Positions 10,242 to 18,827 of a stretch of 64,000 bases of DNA are shown here, in pieces. The first letter of the stretch is position 1; each line of letters starts with the position of its first letter. Under the pieces are notes generated by a model. The model saw only the letters and a program-made list of their open reading frames with translations. It searched no databases and had not been told where the DNA came from. Location: assembly GCA_963205185.1 (NCBI GenBank), contig CAUJHZ010000006.1, positions 80,365 through 144,364 of the forward strand, written 5' to 3'. The DNA is from Planctomycetota bacterium (GTDB lineage Bacteria > Planctomycetota > Phycisphaerae > Phycisphaerales > UBA5793). The position numbers were made by a program, and so were the translations under genes.

Positions 10242-10278
10242 TTGGCCGTACAGAGATTGAACCCTAGAATCATTCTAG
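10242..10278 (+). promoter_or_regulatory. probable isc promoter with palindromic operator over the -10
   Basis: TTGGCC (10242-10247) and TAGAAT (10265-10270) are spaced by 17 bp, matching -35 and -10 elements reasonably. A perfect 15-bp palindrome, CTAGAATCATTCTAG (10264-10278), covers the -10. A repressor bound there would block RNA polymerase. IscR-type Rrf2 proteins regulate isc operons in many bacteria, but no iscR lies next to this operon, so the binding protein is unknown. The start of iscS is 65 bp downstream. Confidence 0.45.
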
Positions 10279-10342
10279 AGAAAGTTGCAATCTGGCCCGG
10301 TTCAGCCCTCTGCGGCTGGCCGACGATGGAGACCGAATCGAA

Positions 10343-11584
10343 ATGCCCGTGAAACTCCCGATTTACCTTGACCACAACGCCACTACGCCGGTCGATCCGC
10401 GCGTGCTCGAAGCGATGCTGCCGTACTTCACGACCAAATTCGGCAATGCCGCTTCGCGCAACCACTCCTTCGGCTGGGAGGCCGAGGCCGCCGTTGACAA
10501 GGCGCGCGAGCAGGCCGCCGCGCTCATCAACGCTTCGCCCAAGGAGATCATCTGGACGAGCGGCTCGACGGAAAGCAACAACCTCGCCATCAAGGGCGCC
10601 GCCGCGATGTACGAGAAGGCCCCGCGCACGGCCGAGAGCGGGCGCGGCCACATCATCACCTGCACCATCGAGCACAAGGCGGTGCTCGACCCGGTCAAGC
10701 GACTGATGCGCGAAGGCTACGACGCGACCTTTATCGATCCGCCCAAGGACGGCGTCGTCCGCCGCGAGCACATCGAAGCCGCGCTAAGGCCGGACACGAT
10801 TCTCGTCTCGATCATGTGGGCCAACAACGAGATCGGCACGATCAACGAAGTGCCCGAGATCGGCGCCCTCTGCCACGAGCGCGACATCATCTTCCACACC
10901 GACGCCACGCAGTGGGTCGGCAAGATGCCCACCAACGTCGAAACCGACAACATCGATCTGCTCTCCTGGTCGGGCCACAAGATCTACGGGCCCAAGGGAG
11001 TGGGGGCGCTTTACGTCCGCCGCCGCAAGCCGCGCGTCCGACTCGTCGCCCAGCAGGATGGCGGCGGGCACGAACGCGGCTTCCGCTCGGGCACGCTCAA
11101 CGTGCCGGGCATCGTCGGCTTTGGCGCCGCGTGCGAGTGCTGCATGACCGACATGGACAAGGACCGCGAGCGGCTCCTCGCCCTGCGCCAGCACCTCGAA
11201 GAGAGCATCAGCAGCCAGCTCGACGTGGTGCAGATCAACGGCCATCCGACGCGCCGCCTGCCGCACACGACCAACATCTCCTTCGGCTTCGTCGAAGGCG
11301 AATCGCTCATGATGGGCATCAAGGAGATCGCGGTGTCATCCGGCTCGGCGTGCACGAGCGCCAGCCTTGAGCCGTCATACGTGCTCAAGGGCCTGGGCGT
11401 GGGCGATGAACTGGCGCACTCTTCGCTGCGCTTCGGTCTCGGCCGCATCACGACGCGCGAAGAGATCGACTACACCATCGAGCACGTCGTCAAGGCGGTC
11501 AACCACCTGCGCGACATGAGCCCGCTCTACGACATGCACAAGGAAGGCATCGACATCAGCAAGATCGAGTGGGCCCAGCACTGA
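10343..11584 (+). CDS. iscS: cysteine desulfurase IscS/NifS
   Basis: 413 residues, class V PLP enzyme. It starts with [20 protein letters not shown], the NifS/IscS signature. [11 protein letters not shown] contains the His and Asp that hold the cofactor ring, and [16 protein letters not shown] holds the Schiff-base Lys (about residue 213). The catalytic cysteine loop is [17 protein letters not shown], with the active-site Cys near residue 337. It removes sulfur from L-cysteine as a persulfide and passes it to the IscU scaffold, which is encoded 60 bp downstream. The operon order iscS-iscU-iscA lacks hscA, hscB, ferredoxin and an adjacent regulator. Cytoplasmic. Confidence 0.95.
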   Translation: MPVKLPIYLDHNATTPVDPRVLEAMLPYFTTKFGNAASRNHSFGWEAEAAVDKAREQAAALINASPKEIIWTSGSTESNNLAIKGAAAMYEKAPRTAESGRGHIITCTIEHKAVLDPVKRLMREGYDATFIDPPKDGVVRREHIEAALRPDTILVSIMWANNEIGTINEVPEIGALCHERDIIFHTDATQWVGKMPTNVETDNIDLLSWSGHKIYGPKGVGALYVRRRKPRVRLVAQQDGGGHERGFRSGTLNVPGIVGFGAACECCMTDMDKDRERLLALRQHLEESISSQLDVVQINGHPTRRLPHTTNISFGFVEGESLMMGIKEIAVSSGSACTSASLEPSYVLKGLGVGDELAHSSLRFGLGRITTREEIDYTIEHVVKAVNHLRDMSPLYDMHKEGIDISKIEWAQH

Positions 11585-11644
11585 ACCGATAAGATGAACA
11601 GAAAGCCCAGGGAAGGCTTTCCCTGGGTGTTGAAAGGCACTCAC

Positions 11645-12109
11645 ATGGCATACAGCGACAAAGTCATCCGGCACTACGAGCAGCCGAGCAACGTGGGCTC
11701 GTTCGGCACCACCTCTGAAGTCAAGAAGAAGAAGGACATCGGCGTGGGCATCGTCGGCGCGCCCGAGTGCGGCGACGTCATGCAGCTGCAGATCAAGGTC
11801 AACGAGAAGGGCGTCATCGAAGACGCCAAGTTCAAGACCTTCGGCTGCGGCTCGGCCATCGCCTGCTCCAGCCTCGCCACCGAGTGGCTCAAGGGCAAGA
11901 CCCTTGACGAGGGCGTCGCGATCAAGAACACCGAACTGGTGCAGGAACTCAGCCTGCCCCCGGTCAAGATCCACTGCTCGGTGCTGGCCGAAGACGCGAT
12001 CCGCGCCGCCGTGAGCGACTACAAGAAGAAGAACGGCCTCGAAGCCGGCGACGACGACCACCAGCACGCCAAGGTCGAGGCGATTCCCTGCAAGACGAAC
12101 GCGAACTGA
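11645..12109 (+). CDS. iscU: IscU-type Fe-S cluster scaffold
   Basis: 154 residues from the ATG at 11645, preceded by an AAAGG ribosome-binding site. The three scaffold cysteines are C42 (APECGDVM, followed by the conserved Asp at 44), C68 (FKTFGCGSAIACSS) and C111 (KIHCSVLAEDAI). They match C37, C63 and C106 of well-studied IscU proteins. The SLPPVKIHCS segment fills the place of the LPPVK chaperone-recognition motif, although hscA/hscB are not in this operon. The C-terminus extends past the normal end with a His/Asp-rich tail (DDDHQHAKVEAIP). It assembles [2Fe-2S] clusters with sulfur from IscS. Confidence 0.93.
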   Translation: MAYSDKVIRHYEQPSNVGSFGTTSEVKKKKDIGVGIVGAPECGDVMQLQIKVNEKGVIEDAKFKTFGCGSAIACSSLATEWLKGKTLDEGVAIKNTELVQELSLPPVKIHCSVLAEDAIRAAVSDYKKKNGLEAGDDDHQHAKVEAIPCKTNAN

Positions 12110-12190
12110 CCGAAGCACGTATAATGGATGACAACGCCGCGGCTCCGAGCGACGGACCGCTCCAACGAGGCACTCTCAAGGGTCAATGAC

Positions 12191-12523
12191 ATGGGCATTC
12201 AACTCAGCGAAACCGCCGCACGCGAAATCAAGACCATCATCCAGCAGCAGGAACTCGACGCCGAAAAGATCCGCCTGCGCGTGGGCGTCAAGGGCGGCGG
12301 CTGCTCGGGCTTCTCCTACGTCCTCGATCTCACCGAGAACGAGCGCGACACGGATGAGATCACCGAACAGCACGGCGTGCGCATCGTCTGCGACCCCAAG
12401 AGCCTGATCTACCTCGACAACACGACGATCGATTTCAAGGATGAGATCATGGGTCGCGGCTTCGTCTTCAACAACCCCAACGCGACCAGCAGCTGCGGCT
12501 GCGGCAGTTCGTTCAGCGCGTAA
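12191..12523 (+). CDS. iscA: IscA/HesB-type Fe-S carrier
   Basis: 110 residues, the standard length of A-type carriers. The three ligand cysteines are C38 (GVKGGGCSGF) and C102/C104 in the C-terminal SCGCGSSF. It starts with the family pattern IQLSETAAREI, and the start at 12191 gives the usual length. It is the last gene of the isc operon and is followed at once by a strong terminator. It accepts iron or clusters and delivers them to apo-proteins in the cytoplasm. Confidence 0.93.
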   Translation: MGIQLSETAAREIKTIIQQQELDAEKIRLRVGVKGGGCSGFSYVLDLTENERDTDEITEQHGVRIVCDPKSLIYLDNTTIDFKDEIMGRGFVFNNPNATSSCGCGSSFSA

Positions 12524-12572
12524 AGGCGCTGGCTGCGAAGCGGCACAGAAGGCTCAGTGAAGTAAATCAAAG

Positions 12573-12600
12573 CCCACCCTCAGCCGAGGGTGGGTTTTTC
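12573..12600 (+). terminator. rho-independent terminator of the isc operon
   Basis: A perfect 9-bp stem (CCCACCCTC, 12573-12581, pairing with GAGGGTGGG, 12586-12594) with an AGCC loop is followed directly by TTTTTC. It lies 50 bp after the iscA stop. Confidence 0.85.
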
Positions 12601-12657
12601 ATCGCGCTCAAAGCGAGCCCGAAGCGTGAGCGAGGTGTGATGTCGCCGCGACGCGAA

Positions 12658-12951
12658 CTACCCACTTCGAACATACGCGAAAATCGACGGCACTGCGTAT
12701 TGCAGTTCCCAAAGCAGGTACGCGACAACAACAGCTCCGCCAAGCGACGCAGTTATTCGATCCGCACCCTGGGCTCGATGCAGACTCTCAAATACGAGCA
12801 CCAGTGAGGCGCCGCCCAGCAGCGCGTTGAAGATGTACGCCTCTTAGGTGATTCTGAGTGGAAAAAAGGTGAGGATCGACAGCAACGTGCACAGGAGTGC
12901 GCCAACGACAAGTCCGATGATAGCATGCGATTCATCGGGCTGTTCATTCAT
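12658..12951 (-). pseudogene. small three-helix membrane protein interrupted by an in-frame TAA
   Basis: Read leftward from the ATG at 12951, 35 codons (MNEQPDESHAIIGLVVGALL and on through a hydrophobic helix) end at a TAA at 12846-12844. The same frame then continues for 61 codons (EAYIFNALLGGASLVLVFE...) to a TAG at 12660-12658. The part after the TAA forms two more membrane helices ending LLWELQYAVPSIFAYVR. Taken together the frame gives a 96-residue, three-helix protein. The intact gene 39 bp upstream has the same layout and similar length. Most likely this is a recent nonsense mutation or a sequencing error; two separate small proteins or readthrough are possible. Confidence 0.5.
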
Positions 12952-12990
12952 GGTGCCGCTCGCAATTCACATACGCAGATGTGTCGCCGA

Positions 12991-13260
12991 TCAGTACCGC
13001 ATGTTCAAGCCGATGACGTAGTACAACTCGAGCGCCAGTATGACGCCGAATGCAAGCCAGCCTGCGGGTAGATTGGCCTTTCTTCGGCCCCGAGCAACAT
13101 GCCGGCATCCGAGGAGCAGCAGCAGGGCCAGTCCCATGAGCAGAGATCCGAGTGTTGCGCCTTCCTCTTCGCCGCTTGCAATCGCGAACAGTGATCCGAA
13201 CGCGCAAATGACAGACCAGACAACGAGTGCCGTGACCTCCGTCGAAGTCTCGTTTGCCAT
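12991..13260 (-). CDS. small three-helix membrane protein
   Basis: 89 residues from the ATG at 13260, chosen because a perfect GGAGG lies 7 nt upstream. Three hydrophobic segments are seen: about residues 8-28 (TALVVWSVICAFGSLFAIAS), 35-51 and 68-84 (AGWLAFGVILALELYYVIGL). A short acidic loop (GEEEG) separates the first two and a basic loop (RHVARGRRKANL) the second and third, which suggests the second loop faces the cytoplasm. I recognise no family. It is probably co-transcribed with the interrupted gene downstream, which has the same helix layout and so may be a paralogue. Confidence 0.6.
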   Translation of the reverse strand: MANETSTEVTALVVWSVICAFGSLFAIASGEEEGATLGSLLMGLALLLLLGCRHVARGRRKANLPAGWLAFGVILALELYYVIGLNMRY

Positions 13261-13601
13261 CGAAGCGCCTCCGCAGAGTCCGCAAAGCCGATAGTCGATG
13301 CGCATCCTGCGCTGCGGAGGATGCTGAATTCGGCCGGAGATTTGCGGGAACTGGTGCCGTGGTCTGCAGGGAGGTTCCGCGACCGGAAAGCCACGCCGAG
13401 CGCGCGAGCCGGGTTCGGAGTGACGAGTCAATCATCCGCGCGCTCGCGTGGCCTTCCCTCCCAGAGCCTCAGTCAGACCACGCCACCCGGCCTCCGCCGA
13501 GGGTGGGCTTTTGTTAGCGGCGCGGCACGGCCTCGCACGTTGCTGCGCGGCCAGTGCAGTTTCGAGCGCGTGTGGCCAGCGCGCTACGTTCGCCATCATC
13601 G
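13261..13601. other. 341-bp stretch without a gene
   Basis: No convincing coding region. On the plus strand there is one hairpin, CCACCC (13483-13488) pairing with GGGTGG (13501-13506), followed by CTTTTG. It resembles the isc terminator but has no plus-strand gene before it. The right part is downstream of the SMI1/KNR4 gene and the left part holds the ribosome-binding site of the membrane gene. Confidence 0.4.
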
Positions 13602-14081
13602 TCACCGATGAGTATCCGGCATGTCGCGGATCGCTCGCTCGATCCACTCTAAAAAGCTTCTCGCCTCCGGTTCGAGGCGATCATCCTCCAGCGCATCGTG
13701 GCGCCAGCGGAAGATCGGCCACCCCTCGTCGCGGGCGGCGGTGTCAAAGCAGCATTCATCGCCCAGGCCGTCGCTGAAGAAAGCGATCAGATCGGCGGGC
13801 ACGCCGCGCACAGCACGAAGCCACCGGTTGCGCGTCACGATGTCATAGCGCTCCAGGTCGGCGGCCGTCGCCGGAACGAAGCGATACAGCTCCCAGTTCG
13901 GCAGCGCCAGTCCGTCAAGCGCCCTGATGAAGCGAACATAATCAGGCGGGAACGCGAATCCCAACTCCCGCTCCGCGCGCTCAAGCGCCTCGACCGTCAA
14001 CACCAGTGCGTCGCACGGCTCGACACACTCGAATCGCCGCAACGACTGAATGAGGTTGTGAACGGGCGGCTCGCTGAACAT
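13602..14081 (-). CDS. SMI1/KNR4 (SUKH) family protein
   Basis: About 159 residues. The pattern LERAERELGFAFPPDYVRFI followed by LDGLALPNWELYRFVP is the SUKH-fold signature (helix ending in a Pro-Pro-Asp-Tyr turn, then a strand with the aromatic cluster). Later blocks are DLIAFFSDGLGDECCFDT and WPIFRWRHD. SUKH proteins are often immunity proteins against polymorphic toxins, but many act elsewhere. No toxin gene is nearby, so an immunity role is not supported here. The start is uncertain: I give the ATG at 14081, and a GTG at 14126 is possible; neither has a clear ribosome-binding site. Cytoplasmic. Confidence 0.75.
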   Translation of the reverse strand: MFSEPPVHNLIQSLRRFECVEPCDALVLTVEALERAERELGFAFPPDYVRFIRALDGLALPNWELYRFVPATAADLERYDIVTRNRWLRAVRGVPADLIAFFSDGLGDECCFDTAARDEGWPIFRWRHDALEDDRLEPEARSFLEWIERAIRDMPDTHR

Positions 14082-14195
14082 GGGTGAGGGTCCGATTTCG
14101 ACCTCGGGGAGCACAGAATGTAGCACGGGCGCCGCGTTTGGTCAGCGTCGCGCCGCTGGCGCGCTGCCCGACAAGTAACGCCTTGACGCCTCCGT

Positions 14196-14296
14196 CGCCC
14201 CTCCGGGGCGGAATGAGTCTCAACTCACGCATCCACGGGTTCCGCGCGCTGCGCTTTGCTCCACCCGTGGCTACGCTCGCGCGCCCCTCCGGGGCG
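14196..14296. repeat. intergenic repeat cluster: two identical hairpins flanking a third
   Basis: CGCCCCTCCGGGGCG occurs at 14196-14210 and again at 14282-14296, each a 6-bp stem with a 3-base loop. Between them CCACGGGT (14233-14240) pairs with ACCCGTGG (14263-14270). The cluster lies between the starts and stops of two minus-strand genes and encodes nothing. It has the look of a dispersed palindromic element. Confidence 0.5.
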
Positions 14297-14305
14297 AAGC
14301 CAAAG

Positions 14306-15448
14306 TCATCCCCACCACAACCCCTCCGGCAGTTCATTCAGATTCTCACATCCATCCGGCCGGGCGATGACCATGTCCTCGACGCGCACGCCGCCCACCG
14401 CTTTGCAGTACAGCCCCGGCTCGATCGTCAGCGCGTCGCCATCCACCAATTCGCCGCACAGCAGGTCGAGAATGGGCGGCTCGTGGCATTCCAATCCAAT
14501 GCCGTGGCCCGTGCCGTGCGGGTAGAAGATGAGGTCGTCGGGCGCATCATCCGGCGGCATACCGATGTGGTACTGCTCGCGCGTGAACACGTCGAGCACC
14601 GCCTGGTGCACGGCAGCGCCGGTGCGGCCCGCCCGGCAGGCATCGATCGCCCGCAGTTTTGCCTCCACGACGTGACCGTGCATCATCGACAGCGTCGGGT
14701 GCGGCGCGCCGCGGCAGATCGTCCTCGTGCAGTCGCCCCAGTAGCGGCTCTTGCCGCTCATGGGGAACACGTCGATGATGATCGGCTCGTTGAGGCGCAG
14801 CACACCCTCACCGCGATGATGGCAGTCGGCGCCGATGCGCCCCGGCGCCACGATGCAGTCGTTCGGATTCGACAGACCGCGCTGCAACAGGAAGATGATG
14901 ATCATCGACCGCAGCCTCTCTGCCGTGAGCGCTGCACCGTCATGCTGGAGCACGCCATCGACGACGTTTGCGCGCGCGATGGTGTCGTAGGCGTGGCGAA
15001 TGGCCGCTTCGGTGTGCTGCTGCGCTTCGCGCAGCTGCTGCACTTCCCAGTCGTCTTTCATGCGCCGATCGACGCGGCCGAGGTCGGGATCGAACTGCAC
15101 CTCGATGCCGCGCTTGCCGAGCACATCGACCAGCAGCAGCGGCAGCAGGTAATCACCCCGAATCTCAGTCACGCCTTCGCGGCTGAGCAGTTCCGCCGCC
15201 GCCTGGGCAAAGGACGTGTCGCGGTCGCTGGCCAGGCCGCCGGCCGGGGCGAGGTCTTCGGGGCACCAGATGTGCCGTGCGCGGCCCGCCTGGCGGGCCC
15301 GAGGCAGCTCGATGTTGCGGACGATCAGGTGCGTGTTGCCGCCGCCCAGATCGAGAAAGACGGTCATGTCGCCGCAGAGGAAGCGGATCCGGTGGTAGAC
15401 GCCGGGAAAGCGGTCGGGATAGCCGGCGAGGATGAATGGCGTAGCCAT
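14306..15448 (-). CDS. M24-family metallopeptidase (Xaa-Pro aminopeptidase-like)
   Basis: 380 residues from the ATG at 15448, with GGAG 8 nt upstream. The N-terminal half is a creatinase/prolidase-like N domain. The C-terminal half is the pita-bread catalytic domain, with the two-metal ligands visible: the first Asp in IIIDVFP, the second in WGDCTRTI, His in YPHGTGHGIGLECHE, and Glu in TIEPGLY. The last Glu is in GGVRVEDMVI. It should cleave X-Pro bonds or dipeptides in the cytoplasm. No signal peptide is seen. It is monocistronic. Whether it is an aminopeptidase P or a prolidase cannot be told. Confidence 0.85.
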   Translation of the reverse strand: MATPFILAGYPDRFPGVYHRIRFLCGDMTVFLDLGGGNTHLIVRNIELPRARQAGRARHIWCPEDLAPAGGLASDRDTSFAQAAAELLSREGVTEIRGDYLLPLLLVDVLGKRGIEVQFDPDLGRVDRRMKDDWEVQQLREAQQHTEAAIRHAYDTIARANVVDGVLQHDGAALTAERLRSMIIIFLLQRGLSNPNDCIVAPGRIGADCHHRGEGVLRLNEPIIIDVFPMSGKSRYWGDCTRTICRGAPHPTLSMMHGHVVEAKLRAIDACRAGRTGAAVHQAVLDVFTREQYHIGMPPDDAPDDLIFYPHGTGHGIGLECHEPPILDLLCGELVDGDALTIEPGLYCKAVGGVRVEDMVIARPDGCENLNELPEGLWWG

Positions 15449-15677
15449 GAGTTGCTCCGAAAGGTTCAGCGCCGCGGACACACGGCAAGGTACGATAAGC
15501 CGCCTCGGGGCTCTTCCCACTGCGGCCGGCGTCAAAGTAGCCGGACTTTTCGCACGATACCGGACTCGGGACGGCCTCTTTGCGGGATCACCCTTGAAAG
15601 CCGCCCAAGGTGATGCACAATACTCTTGAGTCGGCGACGGGTTCGCCGCGATCGGCTGGTCTGAAAGCGAGCAGGGG

Positions 15678-16136
15678 ATGCTGAAGTGGCTCAAGGCATG
15701 GAGGGACCGGGCCCCGCAGTTTGTGCGGCGGGAGCCGGTGTTCCGCGCGCTGCCGGATATGACCACCGATGCGCACATCCGCGCGCTCGTCCGCTGGGGC
15801 GAGCACGCACTCGAGCAGGGCTACAAGGTGCTCGTGCTCGATCTCTCGGATGCCATCAGCGTGGACAGCGGCCTGGTCGCGGGGATCATCCTGCTCAGCC
15901 GCCGGGCGAGGCCGATGCGTGCCACGCTCAAACTCGTGGGCTACTCCGAGCAGTTCGAATCGCTTATGAAGATCTACAAGGTATGGACGCCGCTGGCGCA
16001 GTCGGGCGTGATTCTCCAGCCCAAGGAGCATGAGCCCGGCGAGCACGTCGGCCCGGCGCCAGCTCCCGCCCGCCCCGGCTCGCCCGATCTGCCCGCCCCG
16101 AAGACCGACCGCGTCCGCCCGCACCCGGCGGTGTGA
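15678..16136 (+). CDS. STAS-domain protein
   Basis: 152 residues. The middle (about 45-110) has the STAS pattern: YKVLVLDLSDAISVDSGLVA, then GIILLSRRARPM, ATLKLVGYSEQF and ESLMKIYKVWTPL. In anti-sigma-factor antagonists the Ser or Thr in the D-S-x-G-type loop is phosphorylated; here the loop is SVDSGL. The C-terminal roughly 40 residues are Pro-rich and probably disordered. A partner-switch role is suggested by the family and by the SpoIIE-type phosphatase encoded at 58364-59977, though nothing links them directly. The start at 15678 has an AGCAGGGG just upstream. Confidence 0.7.
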   Translation: MLKWLKAWRDRAPQFVRREPVFRALPDMTTDAHIRALVRWGEHALEQGYKVLVLDLSDAISVDSGLVAGIILLSRRARPMRATLKLVGYSEQFESLMKIYKVWTPLAQSGVILQPKEHEPGEHVGPAPAPARPGSPDLPAPKTDRVRPHPAV

Positions 16137-16194
16137 CGGCGCGGCGGGTCGAAGTCGCGCGCTTTCTGAATGCTCTCGCTGCCGAATGTCGGAT

Positions 16195-17424
16195 TCATGC
16201 GGACTCTCGCACTTCCGCCAGCAGTTCGCGGGCCAGATCGCGATCCGGGCCCGCGGCGAGATGTTCGGCGGCCTGCTCGAGGGGCTGCCGCGCCTCCTGC
16301 GGCCGATCGAGATACCTTGCCAGCGCCAGGCCCATGAGCAGCCGCAGTCTGCCGCTCGGGTCGCTCGAGGGGTACTGCCTGAGCAGCGCGCGGTAGGCTT
16401 CGACGGCGGCGGCGTAATCCTGCCGGCTATACAGGTGGTTGGCGACGTCGAGTTGCGCCGGGGCCCCGAGCACAAAACCCGGCCAGCGCTGGGTTGATTC
16501 GAGATACTGCTTTGCGGCAGCGTCGAGATCGCCCGCGATCGCCAGGTCGGCGACTTTCTGCCTCGCTTCGAGTTGGGCCTGATCTTCGGGCGGCGCGGCC
16601 GGCGTGGGGGCCGCTTGCTTGCGCGGCTTCTCGCGCCCCTGACGAAAGGCGCTCTTGCCTCCGCTGCGCCGCCCGGCCCACGGGTCGTAACCGCGATCCG
16701 TAACGGACCGGAACTGCCGCCGCCGATTCCACTGGTTGATCATGCTCAGCAGGTCATAGGGGTCGCGCGGCACGAGCCGCATCCAGAGTAGCGACATGCC
16801 CAGCACAAAGCCGAACGCGTTGCCGCCGAGGTGGGCGAAGTAGGCCACGTTGCCGCCGCCGCTCAGCGCTCGCCAGATGTCGACGGCGATGCTGAAGCCG
16901 ATGAACCACAGACTCGGGATTTCAGAGATCGAGATGATGAAGAACAGCCAGAGGACCTTGATCCGCGTCTGGGGAAACAGGGCCAGGAAGAGGCCGGTGA
17001 CGGCCGAGACCGAGCCGCTGGCCCCGAGCACCGGAGCGTCCGAGGTCAGGCAGTGCATCAGCCCGGCCGCCACGCCGCCGGCGAGATAGAAGCACAAGTA
17101 GCCCAGGTGCCCGATCTTGTCCTCGATGGCGTTGCCGAAGACCCAGAGAAAGAGCATGTTGAAGGCAATGTGGGTGACGCCGTGCGGGTCGTGGAGGAAC
17201 TGATAGGTGATGAATTGCCAGAGGTGCGGGGCCAGCACCGCCCGGGAGCCATCCGGCAACTTGTACCAAGCGACCGTGGGAAGCAGCCGCAGGTGCTCGG
17301 CGGTGAACATGAGCACCTGGTCCGAGGCGGCGACGGCCAGCGCGATGAGGACGTTGACGACGATGATCGTCACGTTAATCACGGGCGTGCGGCGGATCGG
17401 TCTGTCGGTGCTCAATGGGATCAT
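16195..17424 (-). CDS. rhomboid intramembrane protease with C-terminal TPR-like region
   Basis: 409 residues. Residues 1-225 form a rhomboid domain with about six membrane helices. HIAFNMLFLWVFG (85-97) carries the conserved His/Asn pair. The nucleophile is S136 in VLGASGSVSAVTGL and the catalytic His is H198 in YFAHLGGNAFGF, so the Ser-His dyad is intact. After a basic linker (about 230-270) comes a helical region of roughly 130 residues with TPR-like helix pairs. Examples are AIAGDLDAAAKQYLESTQRW and LYSRQDYAAAVEAYRALLRQ. The extra region may recruit substrates. The gene is divergent from citrate synthase. Confidence 0.88.
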   Translation of the reverse strand: MIPLSTDRPIRRTPVINVTIIVVNVLIALAVAASDQVLMFTAEHLRLLPTVAWYKLPDGSRAVLAPHLWQFITYQFLHDPHGVTHIAFNMLFLWVFGNAIEDKIGHLGYLCFYLAGGVAAGLMHCLTSDAPVLGASGSVSAVTGLFLALFPQTRIKVLWLFFIISISEIPSLWFIGFSIAVDIWRALSGGGNVAYFAHLGGNAFGFVLGMSLLWMRLVPRDPYDLLSMINQWNRRRQFRSVTDRGYDPWAGRRSGGKSAFRQGREKPRKQAAPTPAAPPEDQAQLEARQKVADLAIAGDLDAAAKQYLESTQRWPGFVLGAPAQLDVANHLYSRQDYAAAVEAYRALLRQYPSSDPSGRLRLLMGLALARYLDRPQEARQPLEQAAEHLAAGPDRDLARELLAEVRESA

Positions 17425-17630
17425 GCGCTGGTCCGCCTGGCGCGGTGACTTCCCCGATCAAAAGACCCTGATCTTCGCCCAAGTGCCCGAAAAAGCCACC
17501 TCTTGCTCCGCTGCAGCGTTTGATTCGCTTGCGGGACATCGCGGCCTGTCATAGTATCCCTTCCCGATCCTGAACACTTTTTTGATCGGTCGTTTCGTCG
17601 GCTGAAACTCATTTCGGACAGGGAGTTGCC

Positions 17631-18779
17631 ATGACCACCGCCACTGCACCATCCACCGCGTCCAAGGGCCTCGAAGGCGTCGTCGCCGCCGAGACCAAGA
17701 TGTCCTTCATCGACGGCGCCAAGGGCATTCTCGAGTATGTCGGTATCCCCATCGCAGCGCTGGCCGAGAATTCCACCTTCGAAGAGACCGTCTACCTGCT
17801 GTGGAACGGCCGGCTGCCCAACCGCTCTGAACTCGACGGGTTTGTCAGCGAGATTCGTGCCCAGTACGCCCTGCCCCAGCAGCTCATCGACATCATCACG
17901 TCCTTCCCCAAGACCGCCGAGCCCATGCACGTGCTCCGCACCGGCGTGAGCGCGTTGTCGCTGTGGGATGCCAAGCCGGACTCGATTGAACCCGACGACG
18001 TCCACGCCAAGGGCATCTCGATGATGGCCAAGATGCCGGCCATCCTCACCACGTTCGACCGCTACCGCCAGGGCAAGCCGGTCGTCGCGCCCGACGCCTC
18101 GCTCTCGTTCGCGGCCAACCTGATGTACATGCTCAATGGCGAGAAGCCGACGCGAACGATGGAGCGGGCCCTGGACGCCTGTCTGATTCTCCACACCGAC
18201 CACGGCCTGAACGCCTCGACGTTCACCGCCCGCGTGATCGCCTCGACGCTCAGCGACGTGTACTCGGCCATCAGCGGCGCGATCGGCGCGCTGCGCGGCC
18301 CGCTGCACGGCGGGGCCAACGAAGGCGTCATGCACATGCTCAACGAGATCGGCACGCTCGAGAACGTCGAGCCGTTCATCCGCCACAAACTCGAGACCAA
18401 GGACAAGATCATGGGCTTTGGCCATCGCGTGTACAAGACCCGCGACCCGCGCGCCATGTTCCTCAAGAACTTCAGCAAGAAGCTGGCCGAGCAGACCGGC
18501 AACTCGAACCTCTACGAAATGAGCCGCCGCATCGAAGACCTGATGGAGCAGGCCGTCGCGGCGCGCGGCATCTATCCGAACGTGGACTTCTACTCCGCCA
18601 CGACGTACCACTGCATCGGGCTGAAACTCGACCTTTTCACGCCGATGTTCGCCATCTCGCGCATCGGCGGCTGGCTCGGGCACGTCATCGAACAGCAGGA
18701 CGGAAACCGGCTCATCCGGCCCAAGGCCGACTACATCGGTCCGCACGATCAGCCGTACATCCCCATCGACGAGCGCTGA
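17631..18779 (+). CDS. gltA: citrate synthase
   Basis: 382 residues. The N-terminal ETKMSFIDGAKGILEYVGIP block is the usual start. The catalytic residues lie in LHTDHGLNAS (first catalytic His region), GPLHGGANEG (second His), KIMGFGHRVYK and, after it, the catalytic Asp region NVDFYSATTYHCIGL. It condenses acetyl-CoA with oxaloacetate to feed the TCA cycle. The length fits the short, dimeric type I enzyme of Gram-positive bacteria and archaea (about 370-390 residues), not the longer NADH-regulated form. Its neighbours are unrelated and it appears monocistronic. Confidence 0.95.
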   Translation: MTTATAPSTASKGLEGVVAAETKMSFIDGAKGILEYVGIPIAALAENSTFEETVYLLWNGRLPNRSELDGFVSEIRAQYALPQQLIDIITSFPKTAEPMHVLRTGVSALSLWDAKPDSIEPDDVHAKGISMMAKMPAILTTFDRYRQGKPVVAPDASLSFAANLMYMLNGEKPTRTMERALDACLILHTDHGLNASTFTARVIASTLSDVYSAISGAIGALRGPLHGGANEGVMHMLNEIGTLENVEPFIRHKLETKDKIMGFGHRVYKTRDPRAMFLKNFSKKLAEQTGNSNLYEMSRRIEDLMEQAVAARGIYPNVDFYSATTYHCIGLKLDLFTPMFAISRIGGWLGHVIEQQDGNRLIRPKADYIGPHDQPYIPIDER

Positions 18780-18827
18780 CAAACGCGCTCGCCGCCTGGC
18801 TTTTCCTGCGGGCGCAGACTTCGCCTT

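Noticed and set aside
13602..14081. SMI1/KNR4 protein as an immunity gene of a toxin system.
   Set aside because: No toxin, secretion or polymorphic-toxin gene is near; the SUKH fold alone does not show an immunity role.
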